Source: Hydrogenophaga sp. (GTDB lineage Bacteria; Pseudomonadota; Gammaproteobacteria; Burkholderiales; Burkholderiaceae_C). Taken from it: a stretch of DNA of 42,773 bases. The stretch spans positions 1-42,773 of the forward strand of contig JAGKSX010000101.1 in NCBI GenBank assembly GCA_018993155.1, read 5' to 3'. The translations under genes were made by a program, and so were the position numbers. Below, one piece after another: positions 33,049 through 40,554 of the stretch; within the stretch, counting starts at the first letter, position 1; every line of letters begins with the position of its first letter. A model generated the notes under the pieces. The model saw nothing but the letters and a program-made list of their open reading frames with translations. It was not told the DNA's origin and ran no database searches.

Positions 33049-34017
33049 ATGATTCCCCGCCGACGGCTGCTGTTGTCCCTCACCGCCGCGCTGGCCGCGT
33101 CCACCGCCCTGCCGGCCCACGCCCAGCCCCTCGAAGGCCCCCTGCGCGTGGTGGTGCCTTACGCGCCGGGCGGTTCGTCCGATCGCGTCGCGCGCCTGGT
33201 GGCCGACAAGCTCGGGCCCAAGCTGGGCCTGACCGTGGTGGTGGAAAACCGCACCGGCGGCGGCGGGCGCATTGCGGCGCAACAGCTCAAGGCCACGCCG
33301 GCCAACCAGAACGTGCTGCTGCTGGCCAACCCGGCGCTGATGCTGGTCGCGCCGCTGGTGTTCAAGGACGCGGGCTACGACCCCGACAAGGACTTCCAGC
33401 CGGTGTCGCAGGCCAGCAGCTACGAGTTCGCGGTGGCGGTGGGCGCGGGTGTGCCGGTGCGCGAACTCAACCACCTGCTGGCCTGGCTGCGCGCCAACCC
33501 CGAGCAGGCCAACTTCGGCGTGCCGGCCACTGGCAGCCTGCCGCACTTCTTCGGCCTCATGGTGGGCGAGAAGGCCGGCGTGAAGGCGCAGGTGGTGGGC
33601 TACCGGGGCTCCGGCCCGTTGCTGGCCGACCTGATGGGCGGTCAGGTGCCGGTGGCCTGCGACACCTTCGACACGCTGCTGCCGCAGCACGAGGCCGGCA
33701 AGATCCGCATCCTCGCCGTCTCCAGCGCCAGGCGCTCGCCCTTCGCGCCCGCCATCCCCACCTTCAAGGAAGCCGGACTGGACCTTGGGGCCGAGGGCTG
33801 GAACACCTTCTTCGCGCCCGCCAGCATGCCCGCGGCCCGCGCGGCGCAGTTCGGCCAGGCGATCCGCGAGGTCATGCAGGACCCTGAGACCGTGCGCCGC
33901 TTCAACGACGCGCGCCTGGGCCCGGTGGCCAGCACCCCCGAGCAGACCCGCCGCATGCTCGCGGCCTACCGTGCGCAATGGGCCCCCGTCGTGCAGACGT
34001 CCGGCTACCAGCCCTGA
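33049..34017 (+). CDS. Bug/TctC-type tripartite tricarboxylate receptor protein (1)
   Basis: A 322-residue periplasmic receptor of the Bug family, the solute-binding part of TTT transporters. It has a twin-arginine-like signal (RRRLLLSLTAALAAS, cleavage near AHAQ) and the family opening LRVVVPYAPGGSSDRVAR, followed by VVENRTGGGGRIAAQQ and VGYRGSGPLLADLMGGQVP. Bug proteins bind carboxylates through main-chain and water contacts. CTGGAGA precedes the ATG at 33049. No tctA/tctB genes lie in the window, so it is an orphan receptor. A second receptor follows after 29 nt. Confidence 0.92.
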   Translation: MIPRRRLLLSLTAALAASTALPAHAQPLEGPLRVVVPYAPGGSSDRVARLVADKLGPKLGLTVVVENRTGGGGRIAAQQLKATPANQNVLLLANPALMLVAPLVFKDAGYDPDKDFQPVSQASSYEFAVAVGAGVPVRELNHLLAWLRANPEQANFGVPATGSLPHFFGLMVGEKAGVKAQVVGYRGSGPLLADLMGGQVPVACDTFDTLLPQHEAGKIRILAVSSARRSPFAPAIPTFKEAGLDLGAEGWNTFFAPASMPAARAAQFGQAIREVMQDPETVRRFNDARLGPVASTPEQTRRMLAAYRAQWAPVVQTSGYQP

Positions 34018-34046
34018 GCGGCTTTTTCCTCTCTCATTCACGTTCC

Positions 34047-35012
34047 ATGAAGATCACCGTTCTCCGCCTTGCCCTCGCCCTGCTCGCGGCCACCGCCGTT
34101 TCTCTCGTCCACGCCCAGGACAGCTACCCGAACAAGCCGGTGCGCTTCGTCACCAACTTCCCCGCCGGCGGCCCCGCGGACTTGCTCGCGCGCTCGGTCG
34201 CCGCCGTGCTGCAGGAGACGCTCAAGCAGCCCTTCGTGGTGGAGAACAAGGCCGGCGTGGCCGGCAACATCGGCGCGGCCGAGGTGGCGCGCGCGCCGGC
34301 CGACGGCTATACCGTGCTGTTCGGCATCGACACCACCTTCACCGTCAACCCCCACCTCTACGGCAACATGCCGTTCAAGCGCGGCGACCTCAAGCCCCTG
34401 GTGGTGATGGCCTCTTCCGGCCTGCTGGTGGGCGTGAACCCGGCCACCGGCATCAGGAACCTGACCGGCATGGTCGAGGTGGCCAAGACCAAGGGGCTGA
34501 ATTTCAGTTCGGCCGGCAGCGGCAGCCCGGGCCACCTCGCGGTGGAGGTCATCAAGGAGGCCACGCAGGCGAAGATCACCCACGTGCCCTACCGCGGCAA
34601 CACGCCGGCCGTCACCGCCGTGCTCTCGGGCGAGGTCGATGGGGGCGTGCTCGCCACGCCCGGCATGCTGCCGCACGTGCAGACCGGCAAGATCACCGCG
34701 CTGGCCGTCACCAGCCGCCAGCGCTCGCGCCTGGCGCCCGAGCTGCCCACGGTGGCCGAAGCCGGCCTCAAGAGCCTGGAGCAGGAGGTGCTCTACATCG
34801 TGATGGTGCCCGCGGCCATCCCCGACGCGGTGGCGCAGGCGCTGCAGAAGGGCATCGTGGACGCGCTCAAGCGGCCCGACGTGCAGGCCCGCATGACCCA
34901 CCTGGACCTGTTCTTCGAAGGCCTGACCGGCGCGCAGGCCAGCCAGCGCCTGGACGCGCTGTACAACCGCTACGGCCCGATCGTCAAGGCCACCGGGATG
35001 AAGGTGGAGTGA
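34047..35012 (+). CDS. Bug/TctC-type tripartite tricarboxylate receptor protein (2)
   Basis: A 321-residue Bug receptor with a Sec signal (MKITVLRLALALLAATAVSL, cleavage after AHA?/VHA-Q) and NKPVRFVTNFPAGGPADLLAR, VVENKAGVAGNIGAAEVAR and HVPYRGNTPAVTAVLSGEVD. It is clearly divergent from the preceding receptor, so not a recent duplicate. It ends 7 nt before the sulfatase gene, which suggests that its ligand is the sulfatase substrate or product. Membrane partners are absent here. Confidence 0.92.
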   Translation: MKITVLRLALALLAATAVSLVHAQDSYPNKPVRFVTNFPAGGPADLLARSVAAVLQETLKQPFVVENKAGVAGNIGAAEVARAPADGYTVLFGIDTTFTVNPHLYGNMPFKRGDLKPLVVMASSGLLVGVNPATGIRNLTGMVEVAKTKGLNFSSAGSGSPGHLAVEVIKEATQAKITHVPYRGNTPAVTAVLSGEVDGGVLATPGMLPHVQTGKITALAVTSRQRSRLAPELPTVAEAGLKSLEQEVLYIVMVPAAIPDAVAQALQKGIVDALKRPDVQARMTHLDLFFEGLTGAQASQRLDALYNRYGPIVKATGMKVE

Positions 35013-35019
35013 GCACGCC

Positions 35020-36357
35020 ATGACCTCAACACAGCAGCGCCCCAACCTCATCTACGTCGTCTGCGACGACCTCGGCTACGCCGACCTCGGCTGCTATGGC
35101 GGCCGCGAGGCCGACTTCGGTGCCGTCTCGCCCCACATCGACCGCCTGGCCGCTGGCGGCGTGAAGTTCACGCAGGGCTACGCCAACTCGCCGGTGTGCT
35201 CGCCCACCCGCTTCGCGCTCATCACCATGCGCTACCAGTACCGGCTGCGCGGCGCGATGGAAGAGCCCATCAACAGCCGCAGCAAGGGCAGCACCACGCT
35301 GGGCCTGCCGCCCGAGGTGCCGACCCTGCCTTCGCTGCTGAAGAAAGTGGGTTACCACACCGCCCTCATCGGCAAATGGCACCTGGGCTACCCGCCCTCG
35401 TTCGGGCCGCGCCGCTCGGGCTACGACGAGTTCTTCGGCATCATGGCCGGCGGCGTGGACTACTTCACCCACTGCTCGTCCAGCGGTGAGCACGACCTCT
35501 ACATCGACGAGCAGGAGCACCACGAGGTGGGCTACCTCACCGACGTGCTCTCACAGCGCGCGGTGGACCACGTGCACCAGCGCGCGGCCGACGCCAAGGC
35601 CGGCAAGCCCTTCCTGCTCAGCCTGCACTACACCGCACCGCACTGGCCCTGGGAAACGCGCGACGACGCGCACGTGGCCTCGGACGTGGCGAAGAACCTG
35701 TTCCACCTGCACGGCGGCGACGTGCAGACCTACCGCCGCATGATCCACCACATGGACGAAGGCATCGGCCGCCTCATGGCCGCGCTGCGCGAAGAAGGGC
35801 TGGAAGGGAACACGCTGATCGTCTTCACCAGCGACAACGGCGGCGAGCGCTTCTCGGACAACTGGCCGCTGGTCGGCGGCAAGATGGACCTCACCGAAGG
35901 CGGCATCCGCGTGCCCTGGATCGCGCACTGGCCCGCCGCCATTCCGGCCGGCACGGTGAGCACCCAGCACTGCATGACCATGGACTGGTCGGCCACCCTG
36001 CTCGAAGCCGGCGGCGGCCAGGCCGACCCGGACTGGCCCCTGGACGGCGTGAGCCTGCTCAATGTGCTGCGCGATCCCGCGCAGCGCTTCGAGCGCCCGC
36101 TGTACTGGCGCATGAACCACCGGGGCCAGCGCGCGCTGCGCGAGGGCGACTGGAAGTACCTGCAGGTGGATGGCCACGAATACCTGTTCAACATCGGCAA
36201 GGACGAGCGCGAGCGCGCCAACCTCGCCGCGCGCGAGCCCGAGCGGCTGGCGCGCATGCGCGAACAGTGGGTGGCTTGGGACGCCAGCGTGCCGCCGATC
36301 CCGGTGGACGCGACGGTGAGCCTGGGTTATTCGGCCAAGGACATGCCGCAGCGCTGA
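35020..36357 (+). CDS. Type I sulfatase (formylglycine-dependent), cytoplasmic
   Basis: A 445-residue alkaline-phosphatase-superfamily sulfatase that hydrolyses sulfate esters. The core maturation motif is intact: Cys60 in CSPTR (C-x-P-x-R), to be oxidised to formylglycine, with metal residues Asp16-Asp17, Asp272-Asn273 (TSDNGG) and GKWHLG (118-123). The second half of the usual signature is altered: LITMRY instead of LLTGRY. There is no signal peptide, so the enzyme should be cytoplasmic. It follows the Bug receptors at a 7-nt gap. No formylglycine-generating enzyme is in the window. The substrate is unknown; an aryl or alkyl sulfate is plausible. Confidence 0.9.
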   Translation: MTSTQQRPNLIYVVCDDLGYADLGCYGGREADFGAVSPHIDRLAAGGVKFTQGYANSPVCSPTRFALITMRYQYRLRGAMEEPINSRSKGSTTLGLPPEVPTLPSLLKKVGYHTALIGKWHLGYPPSFGPRRSGYDEFFGIMAGGVDYFTHCSSSGEHDLYIDEQEHHEVGYLTDVLSQRAVDHVHQRAADAKAGKPFLLSLHYTAPHWPWETRDDAHVASDVAKNLFHLHGGDVQTYRRMIHHMDEGIGRLMAALREEGLEGNTLIVFTSDNGGERFSDNWPLVGGKMDLTEGGIRVPWIAHWPAAIPAGTVSTQHCMTMDWSATLLEAGGGQADPDWPLDGVSLLNVLRDPAQRFERPLYWRMNHRGQRALREGDWKYLQVDGHEYLFNIGKDERERANLAAREPERLARMREQWVAWDASVPPIPVDATVSLGYSAKDMPQR

Positions 36358-37061
36358 ACCGGGGTGCCGGGCTCCTGCGATGGGCTGAACAGATCCAGCT
36401 GCCAGCTTGCCTCATTGGCGATTCGAGACAACACGTCGCGGATGCAGGGGTACGCTTCCTCGGACAGCAAGCCCATGAGCCGGCTGATGCGATGAACGCA
36501 GTCACGAAGCTGTTCACCGCCCAGGGGGCCGAGCTGGAGCACGGCCATGTCCACCACTTCGATGCGATCCAGCGGCCCGATGGAGGGATCGTGGCACAAC
36601 GCCTGAAACTCCACTTTGAACCCGTGGGACAGCCAGGATTCCTCCTGAGCCTGCGCATGTTCCTTCAGGTGCGCCAGCAGGGTCTGGAGCCGGGCGATGA
36701 TCGCCTCGGGGGCGTCGTCCGTGCGCGAACGGTCGGCCCGGAAGAATGCATGCACGGCCACCCCGGTGGTGCAGGCCCGGGGCCATGGCGATGCCAGGTG
36801 CATCACCGACGGGGGGAGCGACTCGCCCCGACCGGTCAGGAACCGGGCAATCGACCGCCATTCGCCATCAGGAATGCGGCCCTCTCCGTGCTGGCGCATC
36901 ACGGCACTCAGGAAACCCCGAAGGTCGTCATTGGCCAGGAGAGGGTCTGCCGGATGTGGCGGCGCGAACGTCGAGCACAGTTTCATGCCCGTGGAGGGAC
37001 CGGCATCGGCCTGCGAGGGGGCAAAGCTGCCGTGAAAACGGGTGATGAGGCTTGAGAACAT
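36327..37061 (-). CDS. Unrecognised protein, 244 residues
   Basis: I do not recognise this protein. The first about 40 residues are Ser/Pro/Ala-rich and look disordered; residues 45-225 look mostly helical, with Leu-rich segments such as IIARLQTLLAHLKEHAQAQEE and RISRLMGLLSEEAYPCIRDVL. There is no signal peptide or membrane segment. AAGGAG seven nucleotides before the ATG at 37061 supports the start. Codon use and GC are lower than in flanking genes. The 3' end overlaps the convergent sulfatase gene by 31 nt. A perfect inverted repeat lies in its leader. It sits beside another unknown gene of similar composition and the same strand, and the pair may have arrived together. Confidence 0.7.
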   Translation of the reverse strand: MFSSLITRFHGSFAPSQADAGPSTGMKLCSTFAPPHPADPLLANDDLRGFLSAVMRQHGEGRIPDGEWRSIARFLTGRGESLPPSVMHLASPWPRACTTGVAVHAFFRADRSRTDDAPEAIIARLQTLLAHLKEHAQAQEESWLSHGFKVEFQALCHDPSIGPLDRIEVVDMAVLQLGPLGGEQLRDCVHRISRLMGLLSEEAYPCIRDVLSRIANEASWQLDLFSPSQEPGTPVQRCGMSLAE

Positions 37062-37083
37062 GGCGCGACTCCTTGTGGCTGTC

Positions 37084-37110
37084 GACGGTCACACCCGTAG
37101 AGTGACCGTC
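37084..37110. promoter_or_regulatory. Perfect 9-bp inverted repeat upstream of the 244-residue gene
   Basis: GACGGTCAC (37084-37092) and GTGACCGTC (37102-37110) around a 9-nt spacer, about 22 nt ahead of the start codon and next to its ribosome site. It could be an operator for a dimeric repressor or an mRNA leader hairpin. Confidence 0.6.
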
Positions 37111-37212
37111 TCTCGCCCCGCTGTTCGCGCCGTGTGTCCGCCTGCATCCCATCGGGAACGAAGCCCGCGATCGCCTCCACGAACCGCAGTGCCCGTCGAA
37201 GGAACGCGACGG

Positions 37213-38661
37213 TTATTCCTCGCTCTGGCGCTGCATTTGAGCGAGAAATAGCTGGCCTAAGGGGGTATCCTGCATCCGGGTTCCATGAGCCAGACACGCC
37301 ATCAGCATCGTGTATTCCTGACACAGCGCCTGGTCCTTCATCAATTGCCGGTACCCTTTGCTGTCGGAGCGACCAAACAAGCGGGCAGGCACCTTCTGGC
37401 AGTCAAGAAGCGCACGATGCAAGCGCTTTCCTTGATCGGGGCTGAGCCCGGGTGCGTGACGCGCGAGCAATCGGAGGTAATTCCGGAACGCCGAGCGCTT
37501 GTGCACGATGGAAAAGGCCGAACTGATCGGCGACTCCAGCAGGCGCCGCAAGAGCGGCGGTTTGTCGCCATTCGCGGACACCAGCAGCGCATGGCGCTGA
37601 GCGTCATCCAGCTCAGACTCATTGAGCCGACTGGTCACGGCGCGAACTTCCGCGGAGATCTGCGTGTACACCACGTCCCGGTCCGAACTCCCCGGCAATT
37701 GGGCATTCTTGAGGAGCGTCTTCAGCGCCCTGTACTCGTGGTAAAGCGCCCGGTCCTCCATCAGCTGGTTGTAGCCGGCGCTGTTGCTGTCCCAGAACTT
37801 GCCTTTGACGGTCTGGGAAAGGTGCAGGTACTGGTGCAGCCTCTGCAGTTGCGAAGCCGTCAGCCGAGGCGCGTGTTCCTTCAACCGCGCGACGTAGGCC
37901 CTGAACGCATCGCGCTTCCGAGCGAGTTCTTCGGCATTCCCGGTGCGCTCCCCGATCCGTTTCCGCAACTTCGGGCTGGTTTTATCATCCGTCGGAGTCA
38001 AAAGACGAAGAACCTGCTCGGACGTCAGTTCCGGGTCCTGCAATGCCTCGGAGACAGACACAAGCTTCTTGGCCTCAGGGTCTGGCACCTTGACGAGCGG
38101 CTGTGGAACGGCCTTGGACTCGCTCGACTCACCGGAGGCCTCGCCGGTCGAGGCCTGATACGACTCTTCAGGCGCTTTCGCGCTCCCCGTGCAACTCGAG
38201 TTCAGATCCTGCGGAATCTTCTCGAGCGCGCGGACATACCGAATACCCTCATCCGTTGCCTCATCCGTTGCCTCAACCGTTGCGGCACCTTCCCCGTGGG
38301 CTGCAAGACTCACCAGCAACTCCCGCAGCGTCACCAGCTTGTGGTGGTCGTGTCCCGCGATCCCGTCATTGCGCAACAGCGAACGAAGCACCTCCTTGCT
38401 CTTATCGGTAATGCGAATTTTCTCTTCAGGCAACCCCCAGAGAAAGGAAGGAAAGTAGTCGCGTGAATCCACCAAGTACACGGCCAGGTCCTCGTACCGA
38501 CTCTCATTGACGGTGCGCAGAAGATGGAGGACGGCAGAGTCGCCGATCAGACGGCGTTGATCCTCCGCGGAGGTCTCGTCCCATTGCTTCTTCAATTCAT
38601 GCGAAGGATCAGCGAAGGATTGTTGGAAGGGTTGACGGTCGGGTGAGAAGGACACATTCAC
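37213..38661 (-). CDS. Unrecognised protein with internal about 90-140-residue repeats
   Basis: A 482-residue soluble protein, no signal or membrane helix. It contains an obvious internal duplication: residues 226-317 and 366-457 align with about 33 identities over the 70-residue core (KR.AFR.Y, HAP, RLH, GY.QLM.D.AL, EY). A degenerate partial copy lies at 86-125 (DK...LR.LL, HK, R..LL..LA.H). Residues about 125-200 are a low-complexity Ser/Glu/Ala linker with a 12-bp coding repeat. The start is taken as GTG at 38661, because AAGGAG lies seven nucleotides upstream; ATGs further up would need a hydrophobic N-terminus without ribosome site. GC is below the flanks. It resembles repeat-built effector or scaffold proteins in layout only; no function is claimed. 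Confidence 0.75.
   Translation of the reverse strand: MNVSFSPDRQPFQQSFADPSHELKKQWDETSAEDQRRLIGDSAVLHLLRTVNESRYEDLAVYLVDSRDYFPSFLWGLPEEKIRITDKSKEVLRSLLRNDGIAGHDHHKLVTLRELLVSLAAHGEGAATVEATDEATDEGIRYVRALEKIPQDLNSSCTGSAKAPEESYQASTGEASGESSESKAVPQPLVKVPDPEAKKLVSVSEALQDPELTSEQVLRLLTPTDDKTSPKLRKRIGERTGNAEELARKRDAFRAYVARLKEHAPRLTASQLQRLHQYLHLSQTVKGKFWDSNSAGYNQLMEDRALYHEYRALKTLLKNAQLPGSSDRDVVYTQISAEVRAVTSRLNESELDDAQRHALLVSANGDKPPLLRRLLESPISSAFSIVHKRSAFRNYLRLLARHAPGLSPDQGKRLHRALLDCQKVPARLFGRSDSKGYRQLMKDQALCQEYTMLMACLAHGTRMQDTPLGQLFLAQMQRQSEE
38247..38282. repeat. Three tandem 12-bp repeats inside the repeat-protein gene
   Basis: CCTCATCCGTTG occurs at 38247-38258 and 38259-38270, with a third unit differing by one base (CCTCAACCGTTG) at 38271-38282. 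On the coding strand they encode the ATDEATDE stretch of the linker. The unit is a multiple of three, so copy-number change keeps the frame. Confidence 0.9.
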
Positions 38662-38735
38662 GTTCTGACTCCTTGGCAAACGGGCAATGAAACAAAGCCA
38701 AAAAGTGACGAGCCCCACCACAAAGTTCATGCCGT

Positions 38736-38771
38736 GGCAGGCGGACGCCTCCTGCGAGACGCCCGCCTGCC
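38736..38771. repeat. Inverted repeat between the repeat-protein gene and the SulP gene
   Basis: GGCAGGCGG (38736-38744) is a perfect complement of CCGCCTGCC (38763-38771), with an 18-nt spacer. It lies in the divergent gap of about 190 bp, without a T-run on either side. It may be a protein-binding site or a leader hairpin. Confidence 0.6.
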
Positions 38772-38849
38772 GAGGCCATTTCACCCCTCATTGGCACGAA
38801 CCGGCCTTCCATGCCAACAGGGCGCCCTCAATTCAGTACGATCAGCGCC

Positions 38850-40538
38850 ATGTCCACCCGCCTTCAGCACCTGTTTCCCTTCCTCCGCTGGCCACGCCCT
38901 GACGCCACCCTGCTGCGCGGCGAGGCCATGGCCGGCCTCACGGTCGGCCTCATGGTGATCCCGCAGGGCGTGGCCTATGCCGCGCTGGCCGGCATGCCGC
39001 TGGTCACGGGCATCTACGCCTCGCTGCTGCCCGCGCTCATCGCGGTGCTGTTCAGCGCCTCACCGCGCCTCGCGGTCGGCCCCACCGCGCTCACCTGCCT
39101 GCTGGTGGGCGCCTCGCTCAGCGGGCTGGCCGAACCCGGCAGCGCGCAATGGGTGGCGCTGGCGGTGTGGCTCGCCCTGCTCACCGGCCTGCTGCAGATC
39201 GCGCTGGGCTTCGCGCGCTTCGGCTGGCTGCTCAACCTGGTCAACTCACCGGTGCTCATGGCCTTCACGCAGGCCGCGGCGGTGCTCATCATTGCCTCGC
39301 AGCTGCCGGCCCTGCTGGGCTTCGGCGCCTGGGACACGCTGCTCTCGCAACCCCAGGTGCACTGGCCGGCCCTGCTCTTCGGTGTGGGCAGCCTCGCGCT
39401 GCTGGTGCTCGCGCGCCGCTGGCGGCCGGGCTTTCCCACCGTGCTCACCGTGGTGGTGGCGAGCGCGGCCATCAGCTACGCCGTCGGCTTCGAGGCCCAA
39501 GGCGGTGCGGTCATCGGCTCCCTGCCGCAGGGCCTGCCCGCGCTCTACTGGCCGGGCTGGCCGGGCTGGGCCACGCTGGGCCAGCTGGTGGTGCCCACGC
39601 TGGTGATCACGCTGGTGAGCTTTCTGGAAACCGCCTCCAGCGCCAAGGTGGACAACGGGCAGCGCGGCCAGCGCTGGGACCAGGACCAGGACCTGATCGG
39701 CCAGGGCCTGGCCAAGCTGGCCTCGGGCCTGAGCGGTGCGTTCCCCACCAGTTCCTCGTTTTCGCGCTCGGCGCTCAATCTGTACGCCGGCGCCAAGACC
39801 GGCTGGGCCACCATCTTCTCGGTGGTCGTGGTGCTGATCGCCCTGCTGCTGTTCATCCCGCTGCTGCACCACGTGCCGCTGGCGGTGCTGGCCGCCATCG
39901 TGCTGGTGGCGGTCATCGGCCTGATCAAGCCGCGCGCGTTCACCCAGCTGTGGAAACTCTCGCGCGTGGAGACGGTGATCGCCGGCATCACCTTCGCGGT
40001 GACGGTGCTGGCCGCGCCGCGCCTGTACTGGGGTGTGCTGGCGGGCGTGCTCATGGCGCTGTCGCACTTCCTCTACCTGCGGCTGCACCCGCGCATCATC
40101 GAAGTGGGCCTGCACCCCGACGGCAGCCTGCGCGACCGCCATCTCTGGAAACTGCCGCCGCTGGCGCCGCGCCTGTATGCGCTGCGCATGGACGCCGCCC
40201 TGGACTTCGCCACCGCCAACGGCTTCGAGCGCGCGGTGTCCGAGCACATCACCGCCCACCCCGATACGCGCCACGTGATGCTGATCGCGCACCCGATCAA
40301 CTGGATCGACGCCACCGGCGCCGAAGCCTTCGGCCGCCTGCGCGAACAGCTCGACGACCAGCGCATCGAACTGCACCTGGTCGGCATCAAGCTGCCGGTG
40401 GAAAACGTGCTGCGCCTGGCCGGGCACCTGGAAGCGGGCCCGCGCCTGCACCTCTACCGCACCGAGGCCGACGGCCTGCGCGCGGCCGATGCGCTCACCG
40501 AGGCGGCGCCCACCATGCAGGACGCCGCCCCGGCCTGA
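38850..40538 (+). CDS. SulP/SLC26 family anion transporter with STAS domain
   Basis: A 562-residue inner-membrane transporter. The N-terminal Sulfate_transp domain (about 1-410) opens with GEAMAGLTVGLMVIPQGVAYAALAGMP, split by helices, and includes SFLETASSAKVD and GAFPTSSSFSRSALN, conserved at the SulP substrate site. The cytoplasmic STAS domain spans about 430-545, with HVMLIAHPINWIDATGAEAF. Family members carry sulfate, bicarbonate or dicarboxylates such as fumarate. The ATG at 38850 is chosen; a longer frame from 38811 adds 13 poorly conserved residues. It is convergent with the DsrE-like gene. Confidence 0.92.
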   Translation: MSTRLQHLFPFLRWPRPDATLLRGEAMAGLTVGLMVIPQGVAYAALAGMPLVTGIYASLLPALIAVLFSASPRLAVGPTALTCLLVGASLSGLAEPGSAQWVALAVWLALLTGLLQIALGFARFGWLLNLVNSPVLMAFTQAAAVLIIASQLPALLGFGAWDTLLSQPQVHWPALLFGVGSLALLVLARRWRPGFPTVLTVVVASAAISYAVGFEAQGGAVIGSLPQGLPALYWPGWPGWATLGQLVVPTLVITLVSFLETASSAKVDNGQRGQRWDQDQDLIGQGLAKLASGLSGAFPTSSSFSRSALNLYAGAKTGWATIFSVVVVLIALLLFIPLLHHVPLAVLAAIVLVAVIGLIKPRAFTQLWKLSRVETVIAGITFAVTVLAAPRLYWGVLAGVLMALSHFLYLRLHPRIIEVGLHPDGSLRDRHLWKLPPLAPRLYALRMDAALDFATANGFERAVSEHITAHPDTRHVMLIAHPINWIDATGAEAFGRLREQLDDQRIELHLVGIKLPVENVLRLAGHLEAGPRLHLYRTEADGLRAADALTEAAPTMQDAAPA

Positions 40539-40554
40539 GCTGGCCGTCCGTGGC

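Noticed and set aside
34047-35012. The second Bug receptor as a recent tandem duplicate of the first
   Set aside because: Apart from family motifs the two proteins differ throughout, including the signal type, so they are old paralogues or independent recruits.
37158-37183. PIP-box (HrpX regulon) in front of the 244-residue unknown gene
   Set aside because: The two TTCGT boxes have 16 nt between them instead of the required 15, and no comparable pair precedes the neighbouring repeat-protein gene. Kept only as a weak hint.
38247-38282. Possible CRISPR-like or other structured array
   Set aside because: The 12-bp units are directly adjacent without spacers and lie in frame inside a coding sequence, so they are a coding minisatellite.
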